A stretch of DNA of 64,000 bases from Psococerastis gibbosa. Lineage: Eukaryota > Arthropoda > Insecta > Psocodea > Psocidae. Shown piece after piece: positions 33,905 to 46,400 of this stretch. Both the position numbers and the translations under genes were made by a program. Position 1 is the first letter of the stretch. Every line of letters begins with the position of its first letter. The stretch is from contig OZ020485.1 in NCBI GenBank assembly GCA_963971405.1, forward strand, positions 18,137,065 to 18,201,064, read 5' to 3'. Under the pieces are notes generated by a model. It ran no database searches and was not told where the DNA came from. It saw only the letters and a program-made list of their open reading frames with translations.

Positions 33905-34250
33905 ACCGAAAACATCATAAAATCTAACGCGTGTTTTAAGGCGATTTTTCTCAGTGTGTCTAGACGGGATTATGAGTGGTTTCGGCTTCAAATGTTTCAA
34001 CAAAATGTCTGTAATATCCTGAAATTTAATTTCTTTGGATGTAACAAGTTTCGAAGTAATTGGAATGTAGTTCCAGGTATTAGCGTAACAAAACTTTGCT
34101 TTCTTTTTGTCTTCGGAAAATTTGTAGACACCTGTAACGGCTATATTTTGGCAGTGTAGAAGCCGAAGGCCCTTGTTGTTGGCTTTGTAACGCATTTATT
34201 GCCATCGTGAATCTATCTGAGGAATCTTTGCTCTCCTTTAGCAAATGTGC
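33905..34250 (-). other. candidate exon(s), unidentified
   Basis: Two open frames overlap on the minus strand. One starts at an ATG near 34248 (MAHLLKESKDSSDRFTMAIN). The other (34195-33881) is rich in Lys, Thr and aromatic residues and contains KFCYANTWNYIPITSK. A good donor (TTTTCG/GTGAGTAT) lies near 33906. No domain is recognised. It may be a host exon or an unknown transposon exon. Confidence 0.25.
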
Positions 34251-34390
34251 CATCACAGCTTACCAATTTGGACCTGTACCGGCTTCTTCCGTAGGCTATT
34301 TGGCATTGTAAAATGAAAAAAACACTAACCGCGATAATTGGACACTAATTGCTGATGAAAAATTACTTAAATACCGATCTGCGCCAATTG

Positions 34391-34680
34391 TACTGTACTT
34401 GTAGGTTCATATAAGAGGAAGAGAAAGACCCAGCTACTTACTATGACCGCTCGCCAACAACTGACTGACCAAGTCCTGTCGCATGCAAGCAGAGACTTGA
34501 TCGTATACATCACAATGTTGTTGTTGGATTTTTGGAAAAACTACTGCTTTTATCGAAATTGCGCAAACGGATTCGTGTTCCTCGTTAAAAACTCAGCCAA
34601 AATACCAAATTTCAAAAAAAAAAAATTCCAAAAACTGCTTGTGGCAGCTAATGTAAATAATAACCGCGCATTGTTTTTTT
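34391..34680 (+). repeat. dispersed repeat containing the MITE 3 empty site
   Basis: 34391-34510 matches the two flanks of the composite MITE at 23179 joined around one TTA. 34515-34680 is the reverse complement of 13640-13781 (TTTTTGGAAAAACTACTGCT, TAAAAACTCAGCCAAAATAC). This links the 13-23 kb structure and this locus as copies of one repeat family. Confidence 0.8.
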
Positions 34681-34735
34681 AAGCAAATAACCGGCGCGTA
34701 GTGCGCGGTATAAAATTACAAAACTAGAAAATTTC

Positions 34736-35030
34736 AGGGGGACTACCTAGTAGTTAGTACCTAGTCTAAGTCTAGAGAACTTGCCACAGCCTTGTATAAT
34801 GACGTTTTTGTGTATATTTTCCACCGTCTTGTAAAAAGAGCGGCAAATTTAAAAATTGGTTTAATGATAGGCCCTATAAATAATAGCCATAATTTTCATC
34901 CTGCACACATCACACCTCTTCTCTTTTTTAAACTCTATTTTCCTAAAACTAAGTTTCTATAGTACTTCGGCGAGATGTTTACTCAATGGAAAGGTCTCAA
35001 AATACTGTATGCAAACAATAAATGGCTGTC
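34736..35030. repeat. repeat copy flanking the LINE (inverted at 38920-39212)
   Basis: About 290 bp, roughly 85% identical by eye to the reverse complement of 38920-39212 (GGTTTAATGATAGGCCCTAT, CATAATTTTCATCCTGCACA, CAATAAATGGCT). Confidence 0.75.
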
Positions 35031-35117
35031 GAATTCAGAATCAGAAATATGATTAGGGCCTACTTCCGAAAACTCCGGCAAAGTGCAATACTTACTTTAC
35101 TTTCCGTGTCCGGACCG

Positions 35118-38060
35118 TCAGATCATTTTCCAAAACTTTGCGGCCTTGATGGCGTTGTCGTTGCATACAAAAAGGTCAGCTACACTGCAAACAGTGCCCA
35201 TGTCTCTGCATACGAGAAGGTGATCAGCAGTTTGGACCTCCCCGCAGTCACATAATTCGTCCTCAATATAACCCCATTTCTTCTGCGTGTATCTGCATCT
35301 CGAGACTCCAGTTCTAAGCCTATTTAGTGTTCTCCACTCTCCGTAGGGCAGGTGGCTTCCCTTTGCTATTTCTTCATTGGCTTTGAAATTGGAGATAATC
35401 GGGAGTTCCTCCTCCCATAGACTAGTTCTCCGTATTTCGGCATTAGTTTCTAGTGGTTTTCGTCTTTTGAGGTAGCTGTTACGGGAGCGTAGACGTTCTG
35501 GCGGTCTTTCCTGCTGATACATTGGGTGCCTGGAGTCGTTTTCCTGTTTGGTCTTCTCCTTTTCTGCGGCTACTGTCCGTCTGATGTGAGGGGGCGCTAT
35601 ACCTACTATAGGGTAAACTTTGTAGGTTGGCGTTGGTTTCAAACAGCCAGAGATAATCCTTACTGTCTCATTCAGGGCAACGTCCACATGTCTAGTGTGC
35701 GCGGAGGCTTCCCACGCTGGTGCACAGTATTCTGCTGCCGAAAAACATAGTGCCAGTGCTGAGGTTCTCAGAAGTTCAGGTTGTGCTCCCCAAGACGATC
35801 CAGTCAGCTTCCGTAAAATGTTGTTTCTGGCGCTGATTTTGCCTTTAAGCTCCCTACAGTGTGTTCTGAAGGTTAAAGTTCTGTCGAGTTTAACACCTAG
35901 GTACTTCGGATACTGTTCATGCTCGAGGGGTATGCCTTCCCAGGTGATGTTGAGTTTCCTGTCTGCTTCCCTATTTTTGAGGTGGAATACGCAAACTTGC
36001 GTTTTCTGGGGATTCGCTCGGAGAAAATTCTCTTCGTAGTGTACTGACAGGGCTTCCAAAGCTTCGGTTAACTTCGTTTCTACTTCTTCGAAAGTTTTGC
36101 CTTGAGCAGCGATGGCGGTGTCGTCGGCATAGATGAAACTTCTAGTATCACGGGTTTTCGGTTGGTCGTTGGTGTATATGTTATACAGTAACGGTGTCAA
36201 GACGCTCCCCTGTGGCAGACCATTTCTCTGGATTCTCCATCTGCTTTTTTTTTCCTTCAAGGTTCACGTAGAATCTTCTATTTTGTAGGATCGATTGAAT
36301 AGTCTTTGTGAAGGCAACATCTTTTGTCATAGAGTAGACCTTGGAGATTAGTTTACGGTGGTTAACTGTGTCATAGGCAGCCGAGAGGTCTACGAAAACA
36401 ACTCCTGTCAGCAAGTTCTTCTCATATCCATTTTCAATATGCTGCGTCAGGTTTAAAACTTGGTTGTTACAAGATTTTCCTGGTCTGAAGCCTGCTTGTT
36501 CAGGTATTAACTTATTGTCTACGATAGCGCCTACTCTTGTTAGGATCAATCGCTCGAATGCCTTAAAGAGGTGACACAGCAGTGAGATCGGACGGAAATT
36601 CTTTGCTTCTGTTGGTTCTTTCCCTGGTTTCAGCAGTGCTGACACACTTGCTTTTCTCCATAAAGGTGGTATGTTGCAGGAATTGACACAATCGTTCATT
36701 ATTGTTACAATCCATGTGAGGGCTTTGGTACCAAAGTGCTTAATCTGTTCCGTACGAATCCCATCAGGACCGGCCGCTTTATTTTCTTATTTTCTTTCAT
36801 TCCTCTTATGACTTCCACAAGTTCTTCTGTGCTGAAAGGGGTGGATAGCGCACTTTCCGTTACGTCTTGTTTGGGCATAGTAAACCTTTCTTTCTTCACC
36901 TTCGTTTTGGGTTTCCCGTTCAAAAGTAGCGTGTGTGCTATCTGGTTTGGAGTGACTTTGCTATAATCAAGCTTAGGTTGAGTGGGATCGTTACTCAGGT
37001 TTTTTATCAGCTTCCAGGCCCGCCTGCTGTTTTGTTTCATGTCCAAGTCATTGATTAGTTTTGACCACTTTTCCTTCCTTCCTTCGCTTACACAATGCAT
37101 TAGTTCTTCACCCATTTCAATTGTTTCCTTGGCGAAAGGGTCATTGTCGAATTGTTCTTGGTAGGCTCTCAGGAGAGCACTTGTACCAGAATTCAGACCT
37201 GGGAGGTATTGTGTACGGCAGCCTCTTGGGATATGTTTCCTAGCAATCCTTTGTACAATTTCGACCAGTTTTGGATAGTTCCTGATAGAGGGCTCCAGGT
37301 TGCCCAAGCTTTCCTCCAGCTCCTCCGTAAAAGATAACCAACGCGCTTTTTTGAAATTGAATCTTCTCTTGAAAGGAACTGTTTCCGTTTGTAGGATACT
37401 AGATACGATACAGGCGATGGGATTATGTTGTGTTCTGGGTAGGCTCGCTTCTATCATTTTGACTGTGTTTTTGGCGATCCGATCACTCACAAAAATATTA
37501 TCAGGATTATACCCTTTTCGCCATCTTCCGCTGTAAAAAGATGGCCGCTGTTTAGGGTCATGAATAAGAGTGAGGTTTTGGTTTTCTGCCCAGTTTTCCA
37601 GTAGTTCCCCACTGGTATCCGTGTAGCTGTAACCCCAATTTATACTGTGGCAATTGAAATCACCTATCACCACTTTGGATTTCCGGTTCGTAAAGTTGTC
37701 AGGTGGATCGACTTTAAAGTCCACTCCTGGCGGTTTATAAACGGATGTTATTGTGCACGATGATAATTATACTGTCAGCATTTCTACGTTATTGGTATCA
37801 GTGAGGTGCGTTGAGATGAATGAGATATCGGGCTTGCTGAAAATTGCACTGCCATATTGTGCGTGTGGTCGCTCGAGGATCAGGTTCATACCTTCAATGA
37901 CAGGTCTCTTGTCTTTCGGTCCTCTGTGTGTTTCTTGTATAATGAGTATGTCACACTGGCGCTGTTTGCAGAGGTTTGACAGTAAAATTTCCATATCACT
38001 ACTAAGTCCTTCAATGTTGATTGAAGTCGTTATGAATGGCCTTAAGAAAGGAAAGTGCAA
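35118..38060 (-). pseudogene. jockey/CR1-group LINE ORF2 (endonuclease, RT), near full length, inactivated
   Basis: About 981 codons on the minus strand. 38060-37767 starts at an ATG and encodes the start of the APE-type endonuclease (CDILIIQETHRGP). A single TAA at 37767 interrupts it. The same frame continues 37724-36705 with VVIGDFNCHSINWG and the HNPIAC block. After a frameshift near 36780, 36699-36181 encodes the RT fingers/palm (NFRPISLLCHLFKAFERL, AGFRPGKSC, VVFVDLSAAYDTVNH). A second frameshift near 36240, in a run of A, leads to 36260-35118 with GLPQGSVLTPLLYNIY, the active site IYADDTAIAA, and a C-terminal Cys/His motif (CDCGEVQTADHLLVC). There is no RNase H. One stop and two frameshifts make it a recent but dead copy. 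The exact clade is not determined. Confidence 0.9.
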
Positions 38061-38624
38061 TAATAGGCTACACTTTTATTCAATAGTTGTAAATCAGTCG
38101 ACCAATTTTTGAGTAAGCTTAAATGCATTAAAATTTTCGTCAAAGAATACACTGCCATTTATTGTCAGTCTTTTTTGACATCTTCCCTAGCTTTAGACGT
38201 TGGTTATAATATACATATATATAGGGCCTATATAAATATATATCATGCAGAAAAGGTATGAGTGATTCAGTGATTGAAAATACATTGATAAACTGGTAAC
38301 AAGTATACGGTAGAAAATATTTCACACACAGAAAGATCAAGTCACACAGACTGCTAACAAAATATGTAATGCGATTCCTACATTAACAAAGAATATTAAT
38401 TAAATATTACTTGTAGGCCTACATCCCACATTTGCCTATTGTGCATTGTGACCCCCCCCCCCCTAAATGACTAAATTCATATATTATGATCGTAAATTGT
38501 TTTTGTTCATGGAAAAAAAACACAAATTTTTTTAAACCAAAAAATTACCTTTTAAACTTACAAACAACTTGTGACCCCCCCCCCCCCACTAAATTTTCCG
38601 CTGGATCCGTTCTTGGGTGGTACA

Positions 38625-38780
38625 TAGCGTGCTTGTATATGTGCGGTCTGAGACTTGTTTTAACTCGACACAAGTCCTACCTACAATAGGTGACTTAGTG
38701 AAGCGATTGAAATGGTTAATCCGATACATTCATTAAATTGTTTGTACCATACGCGATTTAACCTTTGTATTAATACAAAA
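38625..38780 (+). repeat. dispersed repeat (copy of 2755-2915)
   Basis: Ends with GATACATTCATTAAATTGTT and GCGATTTAACCTTTGT, as at 2.8 kb. Preceded by C-runs at 38451-38462 and 38575-38587. Confidence 0.55.
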
Positions 38781-38919
38781 AAACCTACTTTACTATTACA
38801 ATATGTTCGGTTGTTGGATTGAAAACTCCACACTATACTGCACATGGCTTTATAAAGAGATGCTGTAAATATTATAGACGCGAAGAAACAATTTTATTAA
38901 AAATTACTCTATTGCAAAT

Positions 38920-39212
38920 TTGTAGCCATTTATTGTTTACATACAATGTTTTGAGACCTCTCCCTTAAGTAAATATCTTGCCATATTACCCTACAGTTCT
39001 ATAGAAACTAAGTTTTAGGAAAATAGAGTTTTAAATAGAGACGAGGTGTGATGTGTGCAGGATGAAAATTATGGCTATTATTTATAGGGCCTATCATTAA
39101 ACCAAATTTTAAATTTGCCGCTCTTTTTACAAGGTGGTATACACAGAAAAGGTAATTATACAAGGCTGCGGCATCTTTTGTAGACTAGGTAGTCCTGTAA
39201 ATCGTTGATGTG
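38920..39212. repeat. inverted partner of 34736-35030
   Basis: See 34736-35030. The two copies enclose the LINE and about 0.8 kb of other repeats. Confidence 0.75.
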
Positions 39213-39794
39213 GCAGCAGAAGAAACTATCTAGATGCACGGTACTTGCGCTATTTTTTTATAGCGGGAAAATTGTATTTATAAAGTTTTACAAAACTAAT
39301 TTCTTATTGTAATTTTTATTTTTTCGTTTTTTACTTAATTGTGAAATGTACATTGTACAGTAGGTACTTATGTTACCAAGAATTTTTACCACAAATGGGT
39401 TCTAACAGTGTTTATTTAAACATCTGTGATTAAAAAATGACCTATTTTTGACAGTGGCCCGTGGAGTTGTTTAAATTTTGAAAGTGGTCCGTGGCTGCAA
39501 GAATTTTAAGAAAACCGGCTCTAACTTAAGGGCATGCCGCGTCAGTATTAAGTAATGGCTATAATGCAGAGAGGCGTATAGAAGGCAAAGCGTATAACAG
39601 AATTTTTTTTTAAATTTTGAGATAATTGCACCATCTTGTCTTCTTGAAGCACTTTTCTACGTATATTAGAGGCTAATCGGTATAAATGCAGCATTTTCTG
39701 TTCCTAAAAAAATGCATTATTTTGAAAATCAGTTTATCAGTGAACTTCAAGTTCTATGATCGCAATACGCTGCCTTTATTACAGCCCGCATGGC

Positions 39795-40085
39795 CAGTGG
39801 CGGATTCAGTGGCTTAGCCAGAAATTTTTTTTTTGGGGGGGGGTCCAGTTTTCATGCAACATCAATGCATAAAGTTTGGCTGCTTCAGTGCTTCCGATAG
39901 GTATTCGAATGGGGTCCATTGACGTAAATGCCAAAATTTCTGGGGGGGGGGGCTTTAGGACCCCATAACTTTGATCCCCCGGAGAAAAAAAAAAAAGAAG
40001 AAATATCTGAAAATTTTGCTTTTTTTTTCAAACAATTTGGGGGGGGGGGGGGGTCCAGACGCCGCTGACCCCCCCCCCCCTTGGC
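39795..40085. repeat. G/C-run repeat with CAGTGGCGGAT end
   Basis: Starts CCAGTGGCGGATTCAGTGGC, with G-runs at 39831-39842, 39943-39952 and 40040-40053 and a C-run at 40069-40080. The start resembles hAT-like MITE ends seen elsewhere in the window. The right end is unclear. Confidence 0.4.
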
Positions 40086-40650
40086 CTTTTTTTGTGTGCA
40101 TATTTTGTAAAAAAAAAATTAAAATAATTATGTTTAACATTTAGTCAACGATATTAGACTAGCCTACATACTGGGAAAGGCGAAAAAAAATCAACATTAT
40201 TTCTAAAATTTTGTCTTTTTAATTTCATTAAACAATACAAATATCATAGCGCACTGAAATGAAATACAAGATATTCTAAGGAATGGACATAATGTAATAT
40301 AATCCATTATACACTATTGTATATCGTGTGACTAATTTGAGACTTATATTACTAATTATAACTAGCCTATTTAATCCGTCTACGACCGGAATACGAACAA
40401 TAAACTACAATACATTGTACAATGCGTCTTTATACTATAGTTAGCCTGTTGCATAAAAAACGATAGTGGAACATAAAGTACCATATGGTAGTCTCGCTCA
40501 AATGTATTTTAATTAGTTAAAATTACATTATATAGACATTTACCAGTAAATCAAAAGTTATATCATAGTACAACGTACTATGTACATAGGCTACTATTGT
40601 ATGTATGCACCATATATACTGTCGTATATTATAATATAATATAGAGTTAC
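40086..40650. other. AT-rich DNA, nothing recognised
   Basis: Low-complexity AT sequence with TATA-rich tracts and no coding frame. Confidence 0.4.
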
Positions 40651-40812
40651 GTGACGAAGCAGTAGAATCCGGGATGATAGGCCGTGGTCTTTCTTAAAGA
40701 GTACTTCTAAGATACGTCTAAGTCTACGCAGTTCCACTGAAGATGTTGACGAAGCGTTTGAAAGTACGCTTTCAGAATAAACTTATCATCTCGGATTCTA
40801 CTGCTTTGTTAC
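40651..40812. mobile_element. MITE with 29-bp inverted ends
   Basis: Ends GTGACGAAGCAGTAGAATCC and GGATTCTACTGCTTTGTTAC are inverted, continuing into GATGATA/TATCATC. The interior contains CACTGAAGATGTTGACGAAG, which faintly resembles the conserved phrase of Penelope-like terminal repeats. No target duplication established. Confidence 0.6.
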
Positions 40813-41139
40813 TACCGTGTCGTATATAACAATAGAAATTACTATAAGTACATATCCACGAGAGACTTCATACAGATTTACGTTACATATGTTTCAACAG
40901 TTTTGAGTATACTAACTACAGTATAGAACATAATAGGAACTTTTAGCGTACCGAATCAAAAAAGTTACATAATTTTTCTATCTATGCATAATTAGAACTT
41001 TGCAAAAGTGCCTACATAACGTAGACCCTAAATATTTATATTTTATTTACGAATGCGTGAAAGTTCGTTAATTTCCCCAATTTGTGTTTGGATGGGACAA
41101 CCAATTTCTTTTGTAGGGTTCTATGAACAATGATTTTTT

Positions 41140-41660
41140 TATATTTGTTATTTTGTATATTTTTTTATTTTCATTATTTAGTATATTTTTTTATAAAAGT
41201 AAATATTCTTGATTCGGTATTCTGCACATTAGAACACAAGACTAAAGAACAGACAGGAACTTATTAAAAAAATGCAAACTTAATGTCCGTTTACCTTTTC
41301 AAAAAATGTTACAATTAATTTTGCTATCATCGATAGTTTTTTTTATTTTTTTTTAATTTTTATTATTTTGTATTTTTTTTTTTATTATTTTGTATATTTT
41401 TTTATTTTTATTATTTTGTATATTTTTTTATTTGTATTATTTTGTATATTTTTTAAAAGTAAATATTCTTGATTCGGTATTCTGCACATTAGAACACAAG
41501 ACTAAAGAACAGACAGGAACTTATTAAAACAATGCAAACTTAATGTCCGATTACCTTTTCAAAAAATGTTACAATCAATTTTGCTATCATCGATAGTTTT
41601 TTTTAATTTTTTTTTATTTTAATTTTTAATTTTTTTTAAATGTAAAAATTCCTGATTCGG
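41140..41660. repeat. recent 260-bp tandem duplication with AT minisatellite
   Basis: 41195-41352 and 41455-41612 are almost identical (AATATTCTTGATTCGGTATT, GAACAGACAGGAACTTATTA; a few substitutions), with period 260. A third, diverged start lies at 41640. Between them are imperfect units of ATTATTTTGTATATTTTTTT. Confidence 0.85.
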
Positions 41661-41972
41661 TTTTTATATACAGTACATTAGAAGCCGCAAGTTCTTTTTA
41701 CCGGAATAAAATTTAAAATAGCAAGCGATCCTCCTGTAATTAGCTATAGTAATAGGCTACTCATTGGGAAAACTTGCAGTTTACAAGCCGGTGCAGTTAA
41801 AGGATAGCCTAGTTTATTTAATGCTTAAAAGGCTACTAATGAAATCCCAAATACGAAGTAACGCAAAAAATCATGGGAAGACAAAAGTTTCAAATGAGCC
41901 TTAAATCAAAAAAATACAAATTCTCAAAAAGCAATTAATCATCACAATACGATGGCAGAAAGAAATTAATAA

Positions 41973-42257
41973 TTGAGTCGTAGAAAAGATCTTGGGAATA
42001 CATGGCTATCCTGCCCCTACACAGTTGTCAGTGCGTACAGCAGACACAAGCACATCATTGTCAGATTTACACGGAAAAATACGAAGAAACAAATGCTGAC
42101 GTGCCTTAGAGTTCTAAATAGGAGAGATGGGCATTTCCAGGCCGCATTCTATGTCGCACCTGCAACGTCTTTTTCGAACACTGACTGGCAAGTGGCACCA
42201 GAAATTAAAAAATTTTTATTAGCCGGAGTGAATGTCCCATCTCTTAGGCCTATATAG
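41973..42257 (+). other. weak open frame, unidentified
   Basis: 94 codons from an ATG (MSRRKDLGNTW). The phrase HKHIIVRFTRKNTKKQML recalls the RNA-binding segment of L1-type ORF1 proteins (xHIIVRFTxxxxKxxML). The remainder does not clearly fit. It is either a LINE ORF1 fragment or chance. Confidence 0.3.
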
Positions 42258-43213
42258 ATTTCTAACGTGTCCAACGACGTAGAAATAAATAGACTGCTCA
42301 TGATGCGTGCGCCGAGTACAGCTTATTACTTATCTCCATGACAACTGAGGCGGACGTCCGGGCGGTAGTGATACAATAACTAACTAAAAATCACAATAAT
42401 TATAGAAATAAAATGATCTTAACGCAAAAGTATTTGCTCTTTTTTCACAGCTTTTGTTTAAATGATAGCTTACATAAAATATGATTGTTTGCAATTATAA
42501 TAGGAATATACCAATAAAGGGAAACAATAAATAAGCAACTTTGGTGCTACATTTATTTTCATACAAGTGAAAAAAGTGAAATAGGCCTATTGCTTCATAC
42601 TTTTTAATTAGTACAATAAAAATTAAAAAGGGGTTACCGCCAATGATTGCATCAATCACAGCCCGTCACGGTTCAGTAGCCTATGCCATGCGCAGTTCAT
42701 TTATTTCTACGTCATTGAACGTGCCCCATGTTTGGGCGCCATTGTTACAGTTTTTAAGGGGCTCATTTCAAAATAGGCCTATTTAGTTGACAAGGAGTGA
42801 CCTCATATTTTTAAAGAAATTAATTAATTTCTCGCTCTGAAGTAGACAATACGAAAAATTCATAAAAAATTCAAGCTTTCCCAAAGAGCAATCTTTTTCC
42901 CCGACTGATTTACAACTATTCTAGAAGATCAGTTTAACGCATTTTATCGGGGGTTTTAGAAGTACCTATCAAATAATGAATAGTTCAGATGAGAAAATGT
43001 AAATTTCCAAAGAAAGATTGCATTTTTTTATAAATTTTTCATCTGTCCGTTTTCACGAGAAACGAGAAATTTATTTATTTAATCAAAAATGCATGATGGC
43101 CGATTCTTGTCCACAGAATATTTTGAAATTTCTCCCTTACGTTTTACATGGTCAGGAATAAAAAAAAAACGGCCCTTATTGTTTTTTTAGTTTCGCCCTG
43201 AACTGACAGAAAA
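42258..43213. other. 3' flank of the ARID3 gene
   Basis: On the minus strand this is downstream of the stop codon at 43214. An AATAAA signal (minus strand) lies at about 43071-43081 within ATTAAATAAATAAATTT and could end the 3' UTR. No other gene seen. Confidence 0.4.
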
Positions 43214-43480
43214 TTATTGTCGTTCCTTTTTGAAAAGGACCCCCTCGTAAGCGTCGCCGTTAATCTGCATTGTAACGGTAATGCCTCCTTCTTGATGCGG
43301 GCCTTCGGTGCCATTGCTGTTGATTTGGGCCCCACCACTTGGCGCCCTGTTGACACTGCCCCTTTCCCTTTCCCTCTCCCTCTCCTCCCTTTCATTGGCC
43401 AATCGCAGGCTTTTGGCACAAGGTGTTTCTGCGACATTATTCTCGTGGGAGCTCGTGCTCGGGCGTTTCCCGGGGGCCAA
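43214..43480 (-). CDS. dri: ARID3 terminal exon: REKLES-type C-terminus
   Basis: 267 bp including the stop. Acceptor CTTTTTTTTTCAG. Encodes a charged REREREREREG-like stretch and then GGITVTMQINGDAYEGVLF, equivalent to the ISMSVEINGIMYTGVLF-type end of ARID3 proteins, which mediates self-association in the family. The protein ends nine residues or so after this motif. Confidence 0.9.
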   Translation of the reverse strand: MAPGKRPSTSSHENNVAETPCAKSLRLANEREERERERERGSVNRAPSGGAQINSNGTEGPHQEGGITVTMQINGDAYEGVLFKKERQ

Positions 43481-46400
43481 CTGAAAAAAAAGACAGTTAG
43501 TTTGCAAGTTTTCTAATTCAAGTGGAGTCCATACAAGGGCGGATCGAGCCGAAAATTAAGGGGCGTGGGGGTCACAAGTTTTTTGTAAGTTTAAAAAGCA
43601 ATTTTTTTTGTTGTTGAAAAGTTGAGTTTTATTCAAAAAAAATTTACTAGGTATCTTATGAATTTACTCATTTAGGGGGGTCATGACCCCCCGTGGATCC
43701 GCAATTGATTCCATAGAGGGAAGAATGGAGAACAAACAGCTGTAATGGTCCCACGTCCAAAGGATGGGCGAGAAAAGGACCACCCGGAGGTTGGCGGAAG
43801 CAAAGCCACAAGGAAGAAGACCCATCGGCAGACCGGGGACAACCCTCGAGGAAAGGATTGAAAAACTCGCCGGAGCAAGAGGGAAAACAAATGGGTCCGG
43901 GGCGACCCCCCCCCCCCCACCCTGCACACGTGGCATATAAGTGGGAAGAAGAAGAAGCAAGTTTTCCAAGGATCTGGTGGAAGTATTAAAAGAAAACAAC
44001 CATTCTATAACCCGTAAACTAAGTATGTCATTTTCTTTGTATATACTAAAATGCATTACTCCAGTGCCGGATTAGCCACGTAGCAAGTGTAACAAACGCT
44101 ACAGGCCCCGCGAATTTGGGGACCCCACGTTCCAACGCCTATCTGACCGTAATAAAAATATATTAATTTAGATAGAGACGTTTTTTCGAAAATGTTCACG
44201 TTTGTCAAGAATAATAACAAAGAATACGCCTTAGAGCATGATACTTCGGTCCCATAATCTCTTGCTTGCTATTGTTTGGACTTTGGAATCATGGCACTTT
44301 CTATCAGGCGGTAGGTGCATCCGGTTTCCTTAAAGAAGTGGACATTGAAAGTGTTTGATAATGTACATCAAACTGCAGAGGAACATTTCTTTCACATTAT
44401 CACAACTCATTTAAGACTCTGAAATTGATGGTATTTGGTAATTTGTCTCATAAATAACAGATAAATAATGAGTGTAAAAATAAGCATTGTCCTCCGGCTG
44501 TTCTACTGCGACTATCAAAATTAATTATAATTATTGAGAATATGAAAAGGGTATGCGTAGATGGGAGGAGGGTACTTTTTGAAAATTCCAAAGAATGTAT
44601 AACAAATTGTCACGAGATTCATGACCCCCCAAAATAATGTTTTAAAAAGGCGACAAATTGACAACATAAATTTTTAAAAAAACATAAATGAAGCGCCTAG
44701 AAGCCAAGGGGTGCAAGTGACATTTTTTTTACGTTTTGGCGTTAAGTGCATCATGCTGTTCCTTTAGCTGCCCTTTACCCCAGAAAACAAATAAATAAAT
44801 TAAATGAATAAATAAATAAGGAATTATTATTGTTTCTATTACTAAGCCAACCTAGCAGAGTTAGGGCTATAAAGCCCTCTCTTACACACAACTAGGAAGG
44901 CCCGGAACCACCTGCTTTACATGCCCTCCGAAGCATCGCCAGGAAATGTAGCCAGTGTGGGACTCGAACCAACAACCTTTCGGGTGAAAGTCAGAGTCCG
45001 TACCACTACGCTACATGTCTTGACAATAAAAACAAGAGGAACATCGGAATCTGTCATTTTGAGAATGCCAGAATTAATGGAAAATTCATTTTCAATTGAG
45101 TTACAAGCTTAAGCCTCATTTATCTCGAATGTGTATTTTAGTCACTTGCCCCCCTGAGCGCTTCTAATGTGTTATTGTAATATTCTTCTTTAAATGGTTT
45201 CGTGTCGTTTTGTGTGCACCAACCAAAATGGTTCAGAAAAACTAAATCAGTTACGTACTTAAATCAAATACCGCATTGTTTTTATTATCCTCAGTTTATA
45301 CCAGAGGCGGCATTTTCAGGGGTAACCCCCCCCCCTCAAATAAAAGCTCTGTCCGCCACAGACTTAAATCAATTGGCCAATGGCGACAATTCTTAAACTC
45401 CCTCCTAGGGAATAACACACCAATCGTTTTTTGTACACAAAAAGTCAATCATTGTGATCAATCTGTGTTCATAATCAAATCATGTATCAAAATGCTCAGA
45501 AATGTTCTATTTGTCCTCTACGATTGATATACCGTGAGAAATTTGATATCTAAACTTGAAAGCCCCCTTTTCCCTTAGATTGTCTCTCATTAACTAATAA
45601 ATGAAATTCAAATAGTCATAAAATTAAAGAAATGTTCCACTATACATTCTGATGTCCATTACGGCCACAGCACCCGGGTGCGAGCCAGCGGGCCTACTAT
45701 GCCGTTTAGTATAAAACAATTTTGAATAGCTCTTTCCATTATACAATTATCTTGTTACATTTTTAATCCCAGGTTAATATAAAAAAATAATCGCCACAGT
45801 AGTGGGTTGACTGGGGGGGGGGGGGGGGTGGCTTTAGGAATTAATTACAATCAACCAACATACCCGCCTGTTTTCTTCTTTTTTTCCAAGGTCCAACGGC
45901 TCTTGTGCAACATTAGGAAAGTTGTTGTTTCCAAGCCATAATTTGAGGGCATTGTACTGATGAATCTCAAGGGCGTTACGGACAACATCACGTGGCGACA
46001 CGGTCCCGGGTGGCGAATTCTGGGGCAAGGGTGGCGACCCACCTGGGACATCCACTCCCATTCGTCTGCAGTACTCGTTATAGACCGCCTGATTCACGTG
46101 CGGTGCTGACATGGCGTGAAGCGGGCCCACTGCTGAAAATAATAATATTAGATTAGGTATGATTAATCTATATAAATAAAACAGCGTCAAGTTAGTTACA
46201 CCATTTACAACCAATGTTAATTATCTCTGATTGCTTGAATTCGATGCCAAATATCAGAATAACTATTTAAATTCTTTAACGAAGGGTTAGTTGGACTTGC
46301 ATTGCCTGTTGTATTAGTTGTCATTGCCTCTCAGTAATTGAACAAATTAAGGCGGAGCCCGCTGCCTGTGGAAGGGGGCGACGTTTCGGGAGTGGGTGCT

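Noticed and set aside
35526-37536. Several plus-strand frames over the LINE
   Set aside because: They are complementary-strand shadows of the minus-strand LINE reading frames.
40740-40775. Second hammerhead-like phrase (CTGAAGATGTTGACGAAGCG)
   Set aside because: Core strands are mutated (CTGAAGA, GACGAAG) and no stem II forms; resemblance only.
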